A DNA stretch of 64,000 bases from SAR202 cluster bacterium (GTDB taxonomy: Bacteria > Chloroflexota > Dehalococcoidia > Lucifugimonadales > UBA826): the NCBI GenBank assembly GCA_009392815.1, contig VFFS01000045.1, positions 1 to 64,000 on the forward strand, in the 5' to 3' direction. A program made the translations under genes and the position numbers. A model generated the notes under the pieces. That model saw nothing but the letters and a program-made list of their open reading frames with translations, made no database searches and was not told where the DNA came from. Below, one piece after another: positions 39,381 through 49,792 of this stretch (position 1 is the first letter of the stretch; each line of letters opens with the position of its first letter).

Positions 39381-39830
39381 CTACCAAGGCAAATCATCAA
39401 ATTCTTCTCCATCCTGATCTGAGACTTGCGAACTTTGACCAGACTCCCGCCTTTGAGCGTTAGCAGGATATGTGTCACTCGGATTACTGACAGAAGAAGA
39501 GTTTCTACTATCCAGAAACCTCACTTCAGTCGCTCGAATATCTAAAGATGCACGTGGCTGCCCATCATTGGCAAGATAAGCATCACTAGTTAATGTGCCT
39601 TCAACATATACCTTGCTTCCTCGCTGGAGATATTGATTACACGTCTCTCCTAATCTATTCCAAGCGTTTACACGAAACCATTCTGTCTCCTCTCTTGTTT
39701 CTCCATCAGCGGTCCTATAACGCCTGTTGGTTGCAACACTAAACGAGGTGACAGCATTACCATTTGGGGTATATCTCATTTCAGGATCAGAGCCCAGATT
39801 TCCAATTACAAGAATTTTATTCATTGTCAT
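39381..39830 (-). CDS. ssb: single-stranded DNA-binding protein
   Basis: NKILVIGNLGSDPEMRYTPNGNAVTSFSVATNR; acidic tail ending DDLPW. Confidence 0.97.
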   Translation of the reverse strand: MTMNKILVIGNLGSDPEMRYTPNGNAVTSFSVATNRRYRTADGETREETEWFRVNAWNRLGETCNQYLQRGSKVYVEGTLTSDAYLANDGQPRASLDIRATEVRFLDSRNSSSVSNPSDTYPANAQRRESGQSSQVSDQDGEEFDDLPW

Positions 39831-39863
39831 AGCTATTTATCCTCAATAGCAAAACAATTGCTA

Positions 39864-40187
39864 TTAGATCCTGGCAACCATATGAACTAAAACTTCTTCA
39901 TTTGCCTGTAAGCTTCTCTCAAGTTCGACCACAGAAGAAGCATCTAGTGTCAAAAGTGCTCTTACGTAATTACCTTCCTGAAAATTCTTAATTGGGAAAG
40001 AAAGACGCCTTATACCCCAAGTTTCACTTTCAGTAACCTCACCACCCTGATCTGAAATAAAACCGCTAATATTTTCTACGATGGTCTCAGCTTCTGCCTC
40101 GTTGACAACAGGGGTCAAGGCCACAACTAACTCATAATTTCTTTTACGCTCTGCCAAGAAGAAAAGCTCCTTACGCCGACTTTTCAT
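39864..40187 (-). CDS. rpsF: 30S ribosomal protein S6
   Basis: RNYELVVALTPVV...WGIRRLSFPIKNFQEGNYV; rpsF-ssb-rpsR order. Confidence 0.95.
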   Translation of the reverse strand: MKSRRKELFFLAERKRNYELVVALTPVVNEAEAETIVENISGFISDQGGEVTESETWGIRRLSFPIKNFQEGNYVRALLTLDASSVVELERSLQANEEVLVHMVARI

Positions 40188-40205
40188 GTTTTTTTACCAC
40201 ACTTG

Positions 40206-40235
40206 AGTATAGCACGCGACCCCTCTGGCGACCAA
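40206..40235 (-). promoter_or_regulatory. putative sigma70-type promoter for rpsF-ssb-rpsR
   Basis: Minus strand TTGGTC-N18-TATACT upstream of rpsF. Confidence 0.4.
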
Positions 40236-40382
40236 CGAGCACAATTAAGGCTTAGATATTATGTCCAGTAATATCGTCCAATCTAACCAGCCGCTTGACA
40301 CAGATTTATTCACAGCTAAGAATTATCCCACTCATCGTCTCGAAGTAAATTTAATATTATTCCTCAGTAAAGTAGGAGCGAA

Positions 40383-42068
40383 ATGTCCAAAGTAACCGGA
40401 AGCTACTTAATTTCAAAGTCCTTAAAAATGGAGGGTGTCGAAAATATTTTCACCCTTGCAGGAGATCACGTCCTCCCTGCACTTGATGTCATGGCTGATG
40501 AAGGATTTCACATTTATGACACAAGGCATGAGCAGGCAGCTGTTCATATGGCTGACGCCTGGGGTCGACTAACTGGTAAAATTGGCGTTGCCGTATATAC
40601 CACCCCAGGCTTTGCCAATGCGATTCCTGGGCTGGCAAATGCATTTCACTCCGAAAGCCCTCTTTTATCAATCAGCGGGTGTGCAGAACTTGAAGAGCTG
40701 GGCCGAGGGGCAATGCAAGAAATAGACCAAGTTGGCATGGCTGCACCGACTACAAAATATAGCCGAATGGTTACAGATCCCAAAAGAATCCCAGACTTCA
40801 TCGCAGAAGCCATTCGTATTGCATTCGACGGACGGAGAGGACCAGTTCATTTAACTATTCCTGTCGATGTTCAAGAAATGGAAGTGGATGAAGACGATGT
40901 GACGTTCTACAGACCATCGGAATACAGACCAAACCAATCTTCCAAAGCATCCAATTCACAAATTGAAAAAGCCATTGATCTCATGAAGCAGGCCAAAAAG
41001 CCTCTTATTATTTTGGGAAGTGCAGGTTCATACTCAGGGTCTGGTACTGAGCTGGAACGTCTTTTAGAAACTACTAAATTTCCATTGATGACTGAAGGTG
41101 ATGCTAGAGGTTTGGTAGCGGACACACACCCGTATAGTAGGGGTTTCTTCGATAGTGCCCTCAACAAGGCCGCAAGAAGAATAAGAGAAACAGACCTGTT
41201 GATATTGATGGGAAGAAAGCAGGACTTGATCGTAGGTTACGCAATGGCACCGGTGGTGCCTAAGGAAGCAAAAATAATTCAGATAGACCCCGATGGATCA
41301 GTAATTGGGAGAAACAGGGGCGTTGATGTGGGAATAGTTGGTGACATTTCTGAAATATCGAAGCAACTGGCAGATGAGGCATCCAAGCACAAATGGCCGG
41401 AATTAGATTGGCTGGATGTACTCAAAAATGATCAAGAGAGCCAGGCCCAAGATTTGAAAGAGATAGCACTGGAGGAATCTCCAATGCACGCTGCCTTCGT
41501 ACATGAGAGTGTTGCTAAACAACTCAAGGATGACGACATATTGGTTTTTGACGGAGGTGACTTCTGCCATTTTGGAAGAGCCTACTATCAATCAAATGTC
41601 AAAAATTCATGGTGGTATTTGCCGACTCTCGGTATGCTTGGACAAGCTCTTCCAACAGCTATGGCGGCGAAGATTGCCTATCCTGATAGAAGAGTTATTA
41701 TGTTTACTGGTGATGGAGCATTCGGCTTTAACGGCCTTGAATATGACACTGCCGTTCGTCACCATATACCCATTGTAGGAATTATGGGCAACGACTCCGC
41801 GTGGGGAATCGACCGCCAAATACAACTGGGAGTCTTTGGAAAAACAGTAGCAACTGACTTACTACCGTCCAGATACGATCAAGTTGTGAAAGCTTTAGGA
41901 GGGCATGGAGAGTTGGTTGAACATCCAGCGGAACTTCCGGATGCCTTGGAGCGAGCTTTCAAACTAGACCGACCAGCCCTTCTCAACGTAAGGATTAGGA
42001 ACGAAATCAGCCCACGGGCTGAGGCAGCCGTAAGCCGTTGGAAAAGCCATACTCCAGAACCAATGTAA
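40383..42068 (+). CDS. thiamine pyrophosphate-dependent enzyme (acetolactate synthase-like)
   Basis: GVENIFTLAGDHVLPALDV, DTRHEQAAVHMADAWGRLTGK, GDGAFGFNGLEYDTAVRHHIPI. Confidence 0.93.
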   Translation: MSKVTGSYLISKSLKMEGVENIFTLAGDHVLPALDVMADEGFHIYDTRHEQAAVHMADAWGRLTGKIGVAVYTTPGFANAIPGLANAFHSESPLLSISGCAELEELGRGAMQEIDQVGMAAPTTKYSRMVTDPKRIPDFIAEAIRIAFDGRRGPVHLTIPVDVQEMEVDEDDVTFYRPSEYRPNQSSKASNSQIEKAIDLMKQAKKPLIILGSAGSYSGSGTELERLLETTKFPLMTEGDARGLVADTHPYSRGFFDSALNKAARRIRETDLLILMGRKQDLIVGYAMAPVVPKEAKIIQIDPDGSVIGRNRGVDVGIVGDISEISKQLADEASKHKWPELDWLDVLKNDQESQAQDLKEIALEESPMHAAFVHESVAKQLKDDDILVFDGGDFCHFGRAYYQSNVKNSWWYLPTLGMLGQALPTAMAAKIAYPDRRVIMFTGDGAFGFNGLEYDTAVRHHIPIVGIMGNDSAWGIDRQIQLGVFGKTVATDLLPSRYDQVVKALGGHGELVEHPAELPDALERAFKLDRPALLNVRIRNEISPRAEAAVSRWKSHTPEPM

Positions 42069-42167
42069 CATAGTTGCTGTAGTGACTGATCAAGACAATA
42101 AAACTAGCATGTCTGCATAGAAAATCGGCGGTCTTATGATGTTAAACTGTCGCTAAAAAACACAGAC

Positions 42168-42980
42168 TTGGAGACTCATATGGCATTCAAAGAAAAACCG
42201 AGCGTGTATCTTGTGACCCGACCGTCTGTGGACTGGGAAAGGGTCGCAGATTTTTTTCAAGATGAAAACGTACCACCTATACCAGACACCATAAGAGCCG
42301 GAGACGACGAGTCCGCTGCCGTAGTGGAGATATCTGCTCGAATGTGCTACATGAGTTATGGTCGGGGACGTAGAGACATAACGGACTTCATCAATAATCT
42401 CCTGAGCTCCAAGGATGGGAGCGTCTTTGAGCACGTTAACTACGGTTTTGTTGTAACAGGCATATCCAGAAGCTTGACCCATGAGCTAGTTCGACATCGT
42501 GCAGGATTTGCTTATAGTCAAAGATCCCAAAGATACGTAGATGAGACAGAAGGTACATTTGTGGTTCCACCAGCTTTGCTGAAAAGTAGAGAAGGAGCTG
42601 AAATAGCCCGAGAGATTTTGGACGATGCCCTGGAAAGTGCTTCTGATAGTTATAGAAAACTAGTAGAGTCACTTGAAAATGCCCTTCCTCGGGACCTTTT
42701 TGAACTCAACACTGACCGTAGAAAGGCAATTCGACAAGCAGCTCGTTCAGTACTGCCAAATGCAACAGAAACAAAAATATTTGTTACTGCCAACGTCAGG
42801 GCACTGCGTCATTTTTTTGAGATGAGAGGGGCAGTGTATGCCGACTGGGAAATTAGATATCTTGCCATCGAAATGCTAAAAATCATGCGAGAAGAGGCTC
42901 CCCTTCTTTTTGGTGACTTTACGATTACAGACCTTCCGGACGGCACTCAAATAGCAGAGCCACAGTATTCAAAGGTTTAG
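42168..42980 (+). CDS. thyX: FAD-dependent thymidylate synthase
   Basis: HVNYGFVVTGISRSLTHELVRHRAGFAYSQRSQRYVDE; NVRALRHFFEMRGA. Confidence 0.93.
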   Translation: METHMAFKEKPSVYLVTRPSVDWERVADFFQDENVPPIPDTIRAGDDESAAVVEISARMCYMSYGRGRRDITDFINNLLSSKDGSVFEHVNYGFVVTGISRSLTHELVRHRAGFAYSQRSQRYVDETEGTFVVPPALLKSREGAEIAREILDDALESASDSYRKLVESLENALPRDLFELNTDRRKAIRQAARSVLPNATETKIFVTANVRALRHFFEMRGAVYADWEIRYLAIEMLKIMREEAPLLFGDFTITDLPDGTQIAEPQYSKV

Positions 42981-43100
42981 ATGAGTGACCTAGTCAAGAT
43001 TATTTAAAAATAACCCCCTTGGCTGATTGATGCATAAATTTTCATTTCGGTAATAAATGTGCCTATCGTAGAAAAATATTAGTAATAGGAGAAGTCCCTA

Positions 43101-43880
43101 ATGAAGTGGGTAAGATATCAATCGGACGGAAAAACCTTTTACGGGATTCTTGAAGGTGAGGTAGTAAAAGAGGTGTACGGATCCCCATTGGACTCCTATA
43201 CAGAGTCTGGGACCACTCATAATTACGCGTCAATTGAATTATTACCCCCAGTTATACCTCCCACATTCTACGCCGCAGGTATTAATTATGAAAAACATGT
43301 CAGGGAAGCTGCTGTCCTGTTAGGTACGGAGCCTAATATTCCTGAAAAAGCAGATATCGGATACAGAGCAGCAAACGCATTAATAGCCCATCAACAGCCC
43401 ATCGTGATCCCGAAAGACGCCACTGAGAAAGTTCAATATGAAGCGGAATTGGTAGTGGTTATAGGAAAGGAGACAAGAAATATTAGTGAATCAAAAGCCC
43501 TAGAATGTGTGCTCGGTTACACAATTGGGAACGATGTAAGCGAACGAACTTGGCAGGCTTCAGACAGAACAATGTGGCGTGCGAAAAACAGCGATACATT
43601 CAAACCAATGGGACCATGGATCGAAACAGACGCTAACCTCGAGGATATGGTCACCACTGTCAGACTAAACAACCGAGAAGTAATTAAATTCCATACGAAC
43701 GACATGATTTTTGGCGTTCAAAAATATATCTCTGAAATAACTAAATACATAACCCTTTATCCAGGAGATGTTGTATGGATGGGAACGGATGGGTCATCTG
43801 AAAACATGAAGGACGGCGACATATGTGAGATTGAGATCAGTGGAGTGGGTACGCTTAGAAATCCAATAATTTCTGAATAA
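43101..43880 (+). CDS. fumarylacetoacetate hydrolase (FAH) family protein
   Basis: AAGINYEKHV, EAELVVVIGKE, GYTIGNDVSERTWQ, GPWIETD, GDVVWMGTDG. Confidence 0.94.
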   Translation: MKWVRYQSDGKTFYGILEGEVVKEVYGSPLDSYTESGTTHNYASIELLPPVIPPTFYAAGINYEKHVREAAVLLGTEPNIPEKADIGYRAANALIAHQQPIVIPKDATEKVQYEAELVVVIGKETRNISESKALECVLGYTIGNDVSERTWQASDRTMWRAKNSDTFKPMGPWIETDANLEDMVTTVRLNNREVIKFHTNDMIFGVQKYISEITKYITLYPGDVVWMGTDGSSENMKDGDICEIEISGVGTLRNPIISE

Positions 43881-43912
43881 CTTTTTTCTTAGTAACATCA
43901 GTGGAGTTGAAT

Positions 43913-44869
43913 ATGTCCAAAATAGAGTCTGTCCTTGGACCAATAGACACATCAGAGTTGGGATTCACTTTGTCACATGAACATGTAGTAGTCAGTTCGG
44001 CTGGTATACCTCAAATATACCCTGAATTCATTCGGCGAGATGAGTCTATACAAGAGGGTATCAGGGCCTTAACAGATGCTAAAAGTGAAGGACTTGATTC
44101 AATCATAGATGTATCGACACTGGATTTAGGAAGAGATATCAAATTAATTGAACAAGTTTCTCGCGAGTCTGGAGTAAATATAATTTGTGCTACTGGAACG
44201 TGGAGGGATATACCACGAGCGTTTTGGAACGCAACTTCTGACAGTGTCGCCGCTCTATACCAACGAGAAATTCTGGAGGGCATAGAAGGTACGGGAATAA
44301 AGGCTGGCATAATCAAAGTTGCTAATGATGTTGGGGGAGTGACACGGGAAGGTGAAGTTATCCTAAGAGCTGCGGCAAGAGCCCAAAAGTCAACTAACGT
44401 GCCCATTTCAACACACACATGGGCACCAGACAGAGTGGGGGAACAGCAGGTTCGGATATTTGAGGACGAAGGAACCGATCTCAATCGTGTCTATATTGGC
44501 CATAGCAATGATACAACCGACATTTTTTACTTGGAATCTCTACTTGATAAAGGCGTTTGGATAGGGTTAGACAGATATCCAGGGGGAAGATCTTCTGGTA
44601 CGCCAGACTGGGAAGTACGCACTGAAACCGCGATGAAACTTATATCTGACGGGTACGGTAAACGTATTATGCTAGGACATGACTGGTCTGTAACACTAAG
44701 TATCGACTCAAAAGAGGGTCAAGTTAGCAGAAAACAATCGAACCCAGACGGATATTTGTTCATTACGAGAAAAGTCCTCCCTCGTCTGAAAAAACTAGGG
44801 GCCTCACAGGAACAGATAGACGATATCATGATCAATAATCCAAGAAGATTTTTTGAAGGGCAAAAATAA
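43913..44869 (+). CDS. phosphotriesterase-family metal-dependent hydrolase
   Basis: GFTLSHEHVVVSSAG, ISTHTWAP, IGHSNDT, MLGHDWSV, NNPRRFF; ATG at 43913. Confidence 0.93.
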   Translation: MSKIESVLGPIDTSELGFTLSHEHVVVSSAGIPQIYPEFIRRDESIQEGIRALTDAKSEGLDSIIDVSTLDLGRDIKLIEQVSRESGVNIICATGTWRDIPRAFWNATSDSVAALYQREILEGIEGTGIKAGIIKVANDVGGVTREGEVILRAAARAQKSTNVPISTHTWAPDRVGEQQVRIFEDEGTDLNRVYIGHSNDTTDIFYLESLLDKGVWIGLDRYPGGRSSGTPDWEVRTETAMKLISDGYGKRIMLGHDWSVTLSIDSKEGQVSRKQSNPDGYLFITRKVLPRLKKLGASQEQIDDIMINNPRRFFEGQK

Positions 44870-44879
44870 AGAAAGGTAA

Positions 44880-45064
44880 TTAAATCGGGGCCCCGGGAAA
44901 CCCGGGACCCCTGTATGTGGAGGCGTTCCAAGGAACACCTACCTGGTCCGCCTCCTACTACTACTATCCAATGTTACCTACCTCCTTTTTAGAGACCCTC
45001 TGTTAGCTTTCTGCCTCCCTAGGGACTTTTAAGACCCCTTCACTGTCTCCTAGCTCATATTATA
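44880..45064. other. structured intergenic region, possible non-coding RNA (orientation uncertain, minus strand favoured)
   Basis: GGGGcCCCGGG-AAA-CCCGGGaCCCC (44887-44911), GGAGGCG...CGCCTCC (44919-44955), repeated TCCAA..ACCTACCT units; TATAAT on minus strand at 45064-45059. Confidence 0.3.
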
Positions 45065-45151
45065 ACCATGATTCAATTGAAGACAGGTAGTAAGATTGAG
45101 CCACTGAAAATCTTGTTTGTGCGACTCTTATCAAGTTACGAGGACAATCCA

Positions 45152-45538
45152 ATGTTGGAAAAATTATCTGGAATAATTGTATGGACCGACAATCTAAAAG
45201 ATTTAAGGAAATTTTATGAACAAGTTCTTGGCTTAACTCCTCATTCAGTGAGAGAGGACTTTATCGCATATAAGTGGAACACGGGGAAAACAGAGATACG
45301 ATTCAACATTGGTGTTCATTCAAAAGTGAAAGGTGGTTCAAAAGATCCATTTCGAACAATGATAAATTTTGATGTGTCAGACATTAACGAGGTAAGTTCC
45401 AAACTGAAACATAACGGGACTAAATTCATACGGGAACCTGAATTAGAGCATTGGGGTGGGATAGTAGCAACGTTTGAGGACCCAGACGGGAACATTATCC
45501 AAATGCTGCAGCAACCTTCAAGTCGCAATGAGCTCTAG
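45152..45538 (+). CDS. VOC (glyoxalase/bleomycin-resistance) family protein
   Basis: GIIVWTDNLKDLRKFYEQVLGLTPH...WGGIVATFEDPDGNIIQMLQ. Confidence 0.88.
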   Translation: MLEKLSGIIVWTDNLKDLRKFYEQVLGLTPHSVREDFIAYKWNTGKTEIRFNIGVHSKVKGGSKDPFRTMINFDVSDINEVSSKLKHNGTKFIREPELEHWGGIVATFEDPDGNIIQMLQQPSSRNEL

Positions 45539-45912
45539 CTGTCTTCATCTTCAAACCCACGTTTCCTCAAATTAATTGCCTCTTTCAAATAAACATTATT
45601 GATTTCTTTGGAGGTTTTATCTGAGTTAACGTGAACCATAACCCGTATACATCTTTCTTGAGCATCCGCAATAAACATTTCGTGTGAGCACATCAGAGCA
45701 ACATCAACCCATCCAATCTTTCTTGCAGCAACCGCTGGAAATTGGGCATTCAAATCCTTGGTCGTAGTAAAAAAAGCACTTATCACATCATCCAGCTCAA
45801 AATCATTTTCTTCCACCAATGATTCCAACATTTCGCGAGTAGCGTCCACTATTGCATCTTTCGTATTCTCATCTGCAGTGGTAGCTCCTCTTATAGCCCT
45901 TACTTTACTCAT
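45535..45912 (-). CDS. aroH: chorismate mutase, AroH type
   Basis: VRAIRGATTADENTKDAI, SAFFTTTKDLNAQFPAVAAR, MVHVNSDK. Confidence 0.95.
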   Translation of the reverse strand: MSKVRAIRGATTADENTKDAIVDATREMLESLVEENDFELDDVISAFFTTTKDLNAQFPAVAARKIGWVDVALMCSHEMFIADAQERCIRVMVHVNSDKTSKEINNVYLKEAINLRKRGFEDEDS

Positions 45913-45961
45913 ATTATGGTTCTCCTAAAAACGTGTAGCACATAATAAAACAAAATTATGT

Positions 45962-46765
45962 TTACCCTGTAAGCCCTTTGACAAATTGAGAGGCAGTATC
46001 TACCTCTCTGCCCAAATCTGATTTAGCTACAGCATCCAAGAATGCACTGCCTACAACTGCTCCACTCGCAAATTGTCCAATCCTCTCCACATCTGAATGT
46101 GTAGACACACCAAAACCAACGAGAACCGGAAGGTCAGTAAAAGCTCTAATACGTTGCACCAGTTCCTCTACGCCAGTGGATAATCGATTCCTGGCTCCAG
46201 TAACTCCAGTAAGACTTACGCAGTAAATGAACCCTCCAGCGTTTTTACATGCAGACTCAATTCTTTCATCCGTACTCGTAGGAGCCAAAAGCGGGATCAT
46301 ATGTATACCTTGATCCCGGGATTTTTCCGACAATATCCCTGATTCCTCTGCCGGAAGGTCCGGCACAATAAGGCCGTCTACCCCAGCAGACTTAATATCT
46401 ATGAGTAATTTATCAAATCCATATCTGTGAAACGGATTGAAGTATCCCATAAAAATCAATGGAGAATCATTATTGTCGACACGTATTCCTTTAACCGAAT
46501 CAATAGCAGTAGTGATAGTAACTCCATTCTCCAATGCCTTGAAACTAGTGTCCTGAATAGTTGGTCCATCAGCCAACGGGTCACTGAAGGGAATTCCCAA
46601 CTCAAGCATATCTGCACCTGAAGCAAGAATTTTAGTCGCAATTGGAACTGTAAGTTCTACAGTGGGATATCCCACTGTCAGATATGGAACCAGCGCTGGC
46701 CTATTTTCCGCACCAACCCTTTCAAGACAATAATCAATTCTATTTTTCAAAACATTCATATTCAA
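45962..46765 (-). CDS. trpA: tryptophan synthase alpha subunit
   Basis: LVPYLTVGYP, LELGIPFSDPLADGPTIQ, GVDGLIVPDLPAEES, VLVGFGVSTHSDV. Confidence 0.97.
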   Translation of the reverse strand: MNMNVLKNRIDYCLERVGAENRPALVPYLTVGYPTVELTVPIATKILASGADMLELGIPFSDPLADGPTIQDTSFKALENGVTITTAIDSVKGIRVDNNDSPLIFMGYFNPFHRYGFDKLLIDIKSAGVDGLIVPDLPAEESGILSEKSRDQGIHMIPLLAPTSTDERIESACKNAGGFIYCVSLTGVTGARNRLSTGVEELVQRIRAFTDLPVLVGFGVSTHSDVERIGQFASGAVVGSAFLDAVAKSDLGREVDTASQFVKGLTG

Positions 46766-46842
46766 ATCTCTACAAAAAACATATATCTCAAAATGTCACA
46801 AAGTTAGATCACGAGTAACTACCAAACGATATTCTCGTTAAT

Positions 46843-47550
46843 TCATGCTGATGCCGCAACCATTACCACCAATAAATTCATACACCCATGTGTAAGTATC
46901 GGAGGGTAAATCGAGCGAGATCTAATATAAAGGATAGAAATCACAGCTGAGCAGGTAAAAACTGGAATTAAAAGACCGAGATGCCCATGAAGAACAGCAA
47001 ATACGAGAGAAGTCAAAACTACGGAAGAAAATACGCTCCACTTAGTTATAAGCAATCTCAAAAGAAATCCTCTAAAAAATATTTCCTCAACTACTGGAAC
47101 GAAAAGACAAATCGCAAATAAGTTTGCTAGTATGAACCACCCGGATCCAAGAATATTCTTAGGTATCTCAGGGGTATAAAAAAAAGTTAACTCTAAACGT
47201 GTGACAATCACCATATATAGCACTACAAAAAGAATATTGGCTGGTACACACAGCACAGCGAGAAAGTATGACCTCCAAGATTTGGGTGGCTGTAATCTCA
47301 AATCTTTATAACTAAACACACGGCCACGAGAACACACTATTAATACAAAAATCAACAATAATATTTGAGGAAGAGCCAGAATCCACGGAGAAAAATAAGA
47401 CTGACTATTAGCCGACAGGAACGTAGTTATAACAATTCTAGTAGTTAATATAGACCCATAGCAGAGAATAATCACAAGTAATGATGTAACCAATACTTGA
47501 GTGTCCGATTCTAACCGATGACACAAATATCTATTCCACAATGTAAGCAT
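46843..47550 (-). CDS. CPBP-family intramembrane metalloprotease
   Basis: VVEEIFFRGFLLRLL, SLVFAVLHGHLG; multi-TM. Confidence 0.9.
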   Translation of the reverse strand: MLTLWNRYLCHRLESDTQVLVTSLLVIILCYGSILTTRIVITTFLSANSQSYFSPWILALPQILLLIFVLIVCSRGRVFSYKDLRLQPPKSWRSYFLAVLCVPANILFVVLYMVIVTRLELTFFYTPEIPKNILGSGWFILANLFAICLFVPVVEEIFFRGFLLRLLITKWSVFSSVVLTSLVFAVLHGHLGLLIPVFTCSAVISILYIRSRSIYPPILTHGCMNLLVVMVAASA

Positions 47551-47561
47551 CGAAACAGTAG

Positions 47562-48203
47562 TTAGCTATTCAACCACTCAACATCTCCATAAAGGTCTGC
47601 TGGATGCTGTTTAGAAGCGTAAACCTGGTAATGTTCAATAGAGTCAGACAGTTTTCCGTCAGAACCGTGTCCTGGATAGAAATCAATCTCTTTGGGCAAA
47701 CTTAAAAGACGCGACTCAATACTAGTGACTAGCTCTTCTAGCGCCTCTGGGGAGCGACTTTTACCCGGTCCTCCAGGAAACAATGTATCACCTGAAAATA
47801 GATGGTTGCCTACCCTCAGGCAAGTGGATCCATCCGTATGACCTGGGGTAAATATAGGGGTCACTGCCATATCCCCAAAATTCACATCTTTCCCATCCTC
47901 TAACAAGAAACCTGGCTGAACTGGCAAAGCATGCGCATCTGGACCACCTATACCTACAGGAACGTCAAAAGCTCCCGTGACTTGATCAAATCCCAGCAAA
48001 TGATCCATATGGTTATGGGTTATTAATATGGCCGTAACATTCGTAGTAGAGGCTATTGCTATCAGTTCTTCAGGATCCGCAGGGGTATCAATAATAATGC
48101 TTTCCTTAGTCCTATTACAGACAGTTAAGTATGCGTTATTATCATAAGGACCGCATGTAATTTTATAAATTTGCAGATTGCCGTCTGTCACGTGAGGGGT
48201 CAT
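47562..48203 (-). CDS. MBL-fold (glyoxalase II-like) hydrolase
   Basis: THNHMDHLLG, TPGHTDGSTCL, FSGDTLFPGGPG, FYPGHG. Confidence 0.94.
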   Translation of the reverse strand: MTPHVTDGNLQIYKITCGPYDNNAYLTVCNRTKESIIIDTPADPEELIAIASTTNVTAILITHNHMDHLLGFDQVTGAFDVPVGIGGPDAHALPVQPGFLLEDGKDVNFGDMAVTPIFTPGHTDGSTCLRVGNHLFSGDTLFPGGPGKSRSPEALEELVTSIESRLLSLPKEIDFYPGHGSDGKLSDSIEHYQVYASKQHPADLYGDVEWLNS

Positions 48204-48393
48204 CGTCAGCTCCTCAAAATTAGGTTATTTCATAGTCAATACATTGTAACAATACAAGTTAGTGCAGGATTATATCAGTGCCCGAAATGAATCCACCATT
48301 ATGTAAACTGAATCATCCTGGGGAAAGTAATCAGGATCAAATAATTAAGTCTAGATTGAACTATCACTAGTAAACGCATATGTCGAGGAAAAT

Positions 48394-48669
48394 ATGGAAG
48401 TTAACGGACTCATGATAAAAGGCAGCGATGGTAGTAAGCGCATACACTTAAAATGTGAACATCAAAATGGTGTTTTATACGTCGTACCTGCTGAGGCTAG
48501 TTGGGTATGCAATGAGGACTTATTACACGCCCACTCTATCGCGGGATTTTTCGATGACATAGTTGATCTCGATGACAAAAACATTCAACAGATAATGCAA
48601 AAATGGGGAATTTATTACCGAGCAGTCAAAACCGAGAATTCCGAGCAAAAAGAACTAGGAGACTCCTAG
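48394..48669 (+). CDS. hypothetical protein (91 aa)
   Basis: ATG with upstream GAGGA; convergent with the following TPR gene. Confidence 0.5.
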   Translation: MEVNGLMIKGSDGSKRIHLKCEHQNGVLYVVPAEASWVCNEDLLHAHSIAGFFDDIVDLDDKNIQQIMQKWGIYYRAVKTENSEQKELGDS

Positions 48670-49694
48670 TAATCTTCATCAATTATGGGTGATTCATTGG
48701 AAATCAATCTCGGTATCACCGGCGTGAACGTCTCTTCATCTCCTGATTCAGTATCATCACTGGACCAATCTTTAAGATTCGCCAATTTGTCTCCATCATT
48801 TATGAGATACCCAATGGAACCGTTTGGAATTGTTGGCAATCCTTCAGCTTTCCCTATAAAAGATGCTGTTTGCGACTGAGATGGATCTCTATACACTTCC
48901 CTGATAATGACAGAAATACTGCTATCACTGGCGCTGGTGATACTAGCTTCATATTTATTTCCACCTTCCATGAGTCTCCTCAACCTAGCACCAATTTTTG
49001 CTTCAACAGCGCCGATCACCTCTCCAGCCTCGGTTCTCACTCTCATTCCTTTCCCGTTGATAAATAATTCAACCAAATGGCCTGAAACAAGTGTGGAAAA
49101 ATCCAAATCCCGTGGAACATTCACAAGTTTGGTAACGCCTGTCTTTCCTGTCTCTTCAATAAAATTTATTGCTTGAGACTGTGACTTCACAGATTTTGCA
49201 TTACTCGAACGACTAAGTTTTTCAAGTCTCTCAATATTCTTATTGGCTATTGGACTCTTAGGGGATATTACTAATGCACAGCGAAACGCGTCAGATGCCT
49301 TCCTATTTTTACCTAATTCCAAAAAAGCTTTTCCAAGCCGGTTATATGCTTCTAAATCCCAAGGAAAGTCTTCAATAATCATTTCGTTCATGTCTGCGGC
49401 TTCTTTCCAAGAAAAATTTACCGCATGCTGGACAGCTTTTTTTGTACGGTCTTCTTTAACCTTTTGTAGTCCATTAGAAGCCTGAAGATGCTCCGTAGCT
49501 TCGTCCTCTCTTGAGAGATTCAGCAAAGCTCTTGCTCTATTTATATGAGCGGAATCGTCACCTGGTAATTGCTCAACAATTCCATAGTAAGCTAGCTCTG
49601 CCTCCTCCCAGAGTCCATGCTGGGCGAGCTTCTGCGCTTCTATAGACTGCTCTTTTCTAAAGATCAAAATCTCTTTTAATTGATTGGCTTTCAC
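48666..49694 (-). CDS. tetratricopeptide-repeat protein
   Basis: AQHGLWEEAELAYYGIVEQLPGDDSAHINRARALLNL and AYNRLGKAFLELGKNRKASDAFRCALVISPKS TPR units. Confidence 0.8.
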   Translation of the reverse strand: MKANQLKEILIFRKEQSIEAQKLAQHGLWEEAELAYYGIVEQLPGDDSAHINRARALLNLSREDEATEHLQASNGLQKVKEDRTKKAVQHAVNFSWKEAADMNEMIIEDFPWDLEAYNRLGKAFLELGKNRKASDAFRCALVISPKSPIANKNIERLEKLSRSSNAKSVKSQSQAINFIEETGKTGVTKLVNVPRDLDFSTLVSGHLVELFINGKGMRVRTEAGEVIGAVEAKIGARLRRLMEGGNKYEASITSASDSSISVIIREVYRDPSQSQTASFIGKAEGLPTIPNGSIGYLINDGDKLANLKDWSSDDTESGDEETFTPVIPRLISNESPIIDEDY

Positions 49695-49792
49695 GTTTTT
49701 TCCCCGTTAATCCTAGTTTGAAACAACTAAGGTGACGGAATTCTAATCAGCGTCATTTAAAGAGTTCAATACATTTCAGGCATACTATCGGG

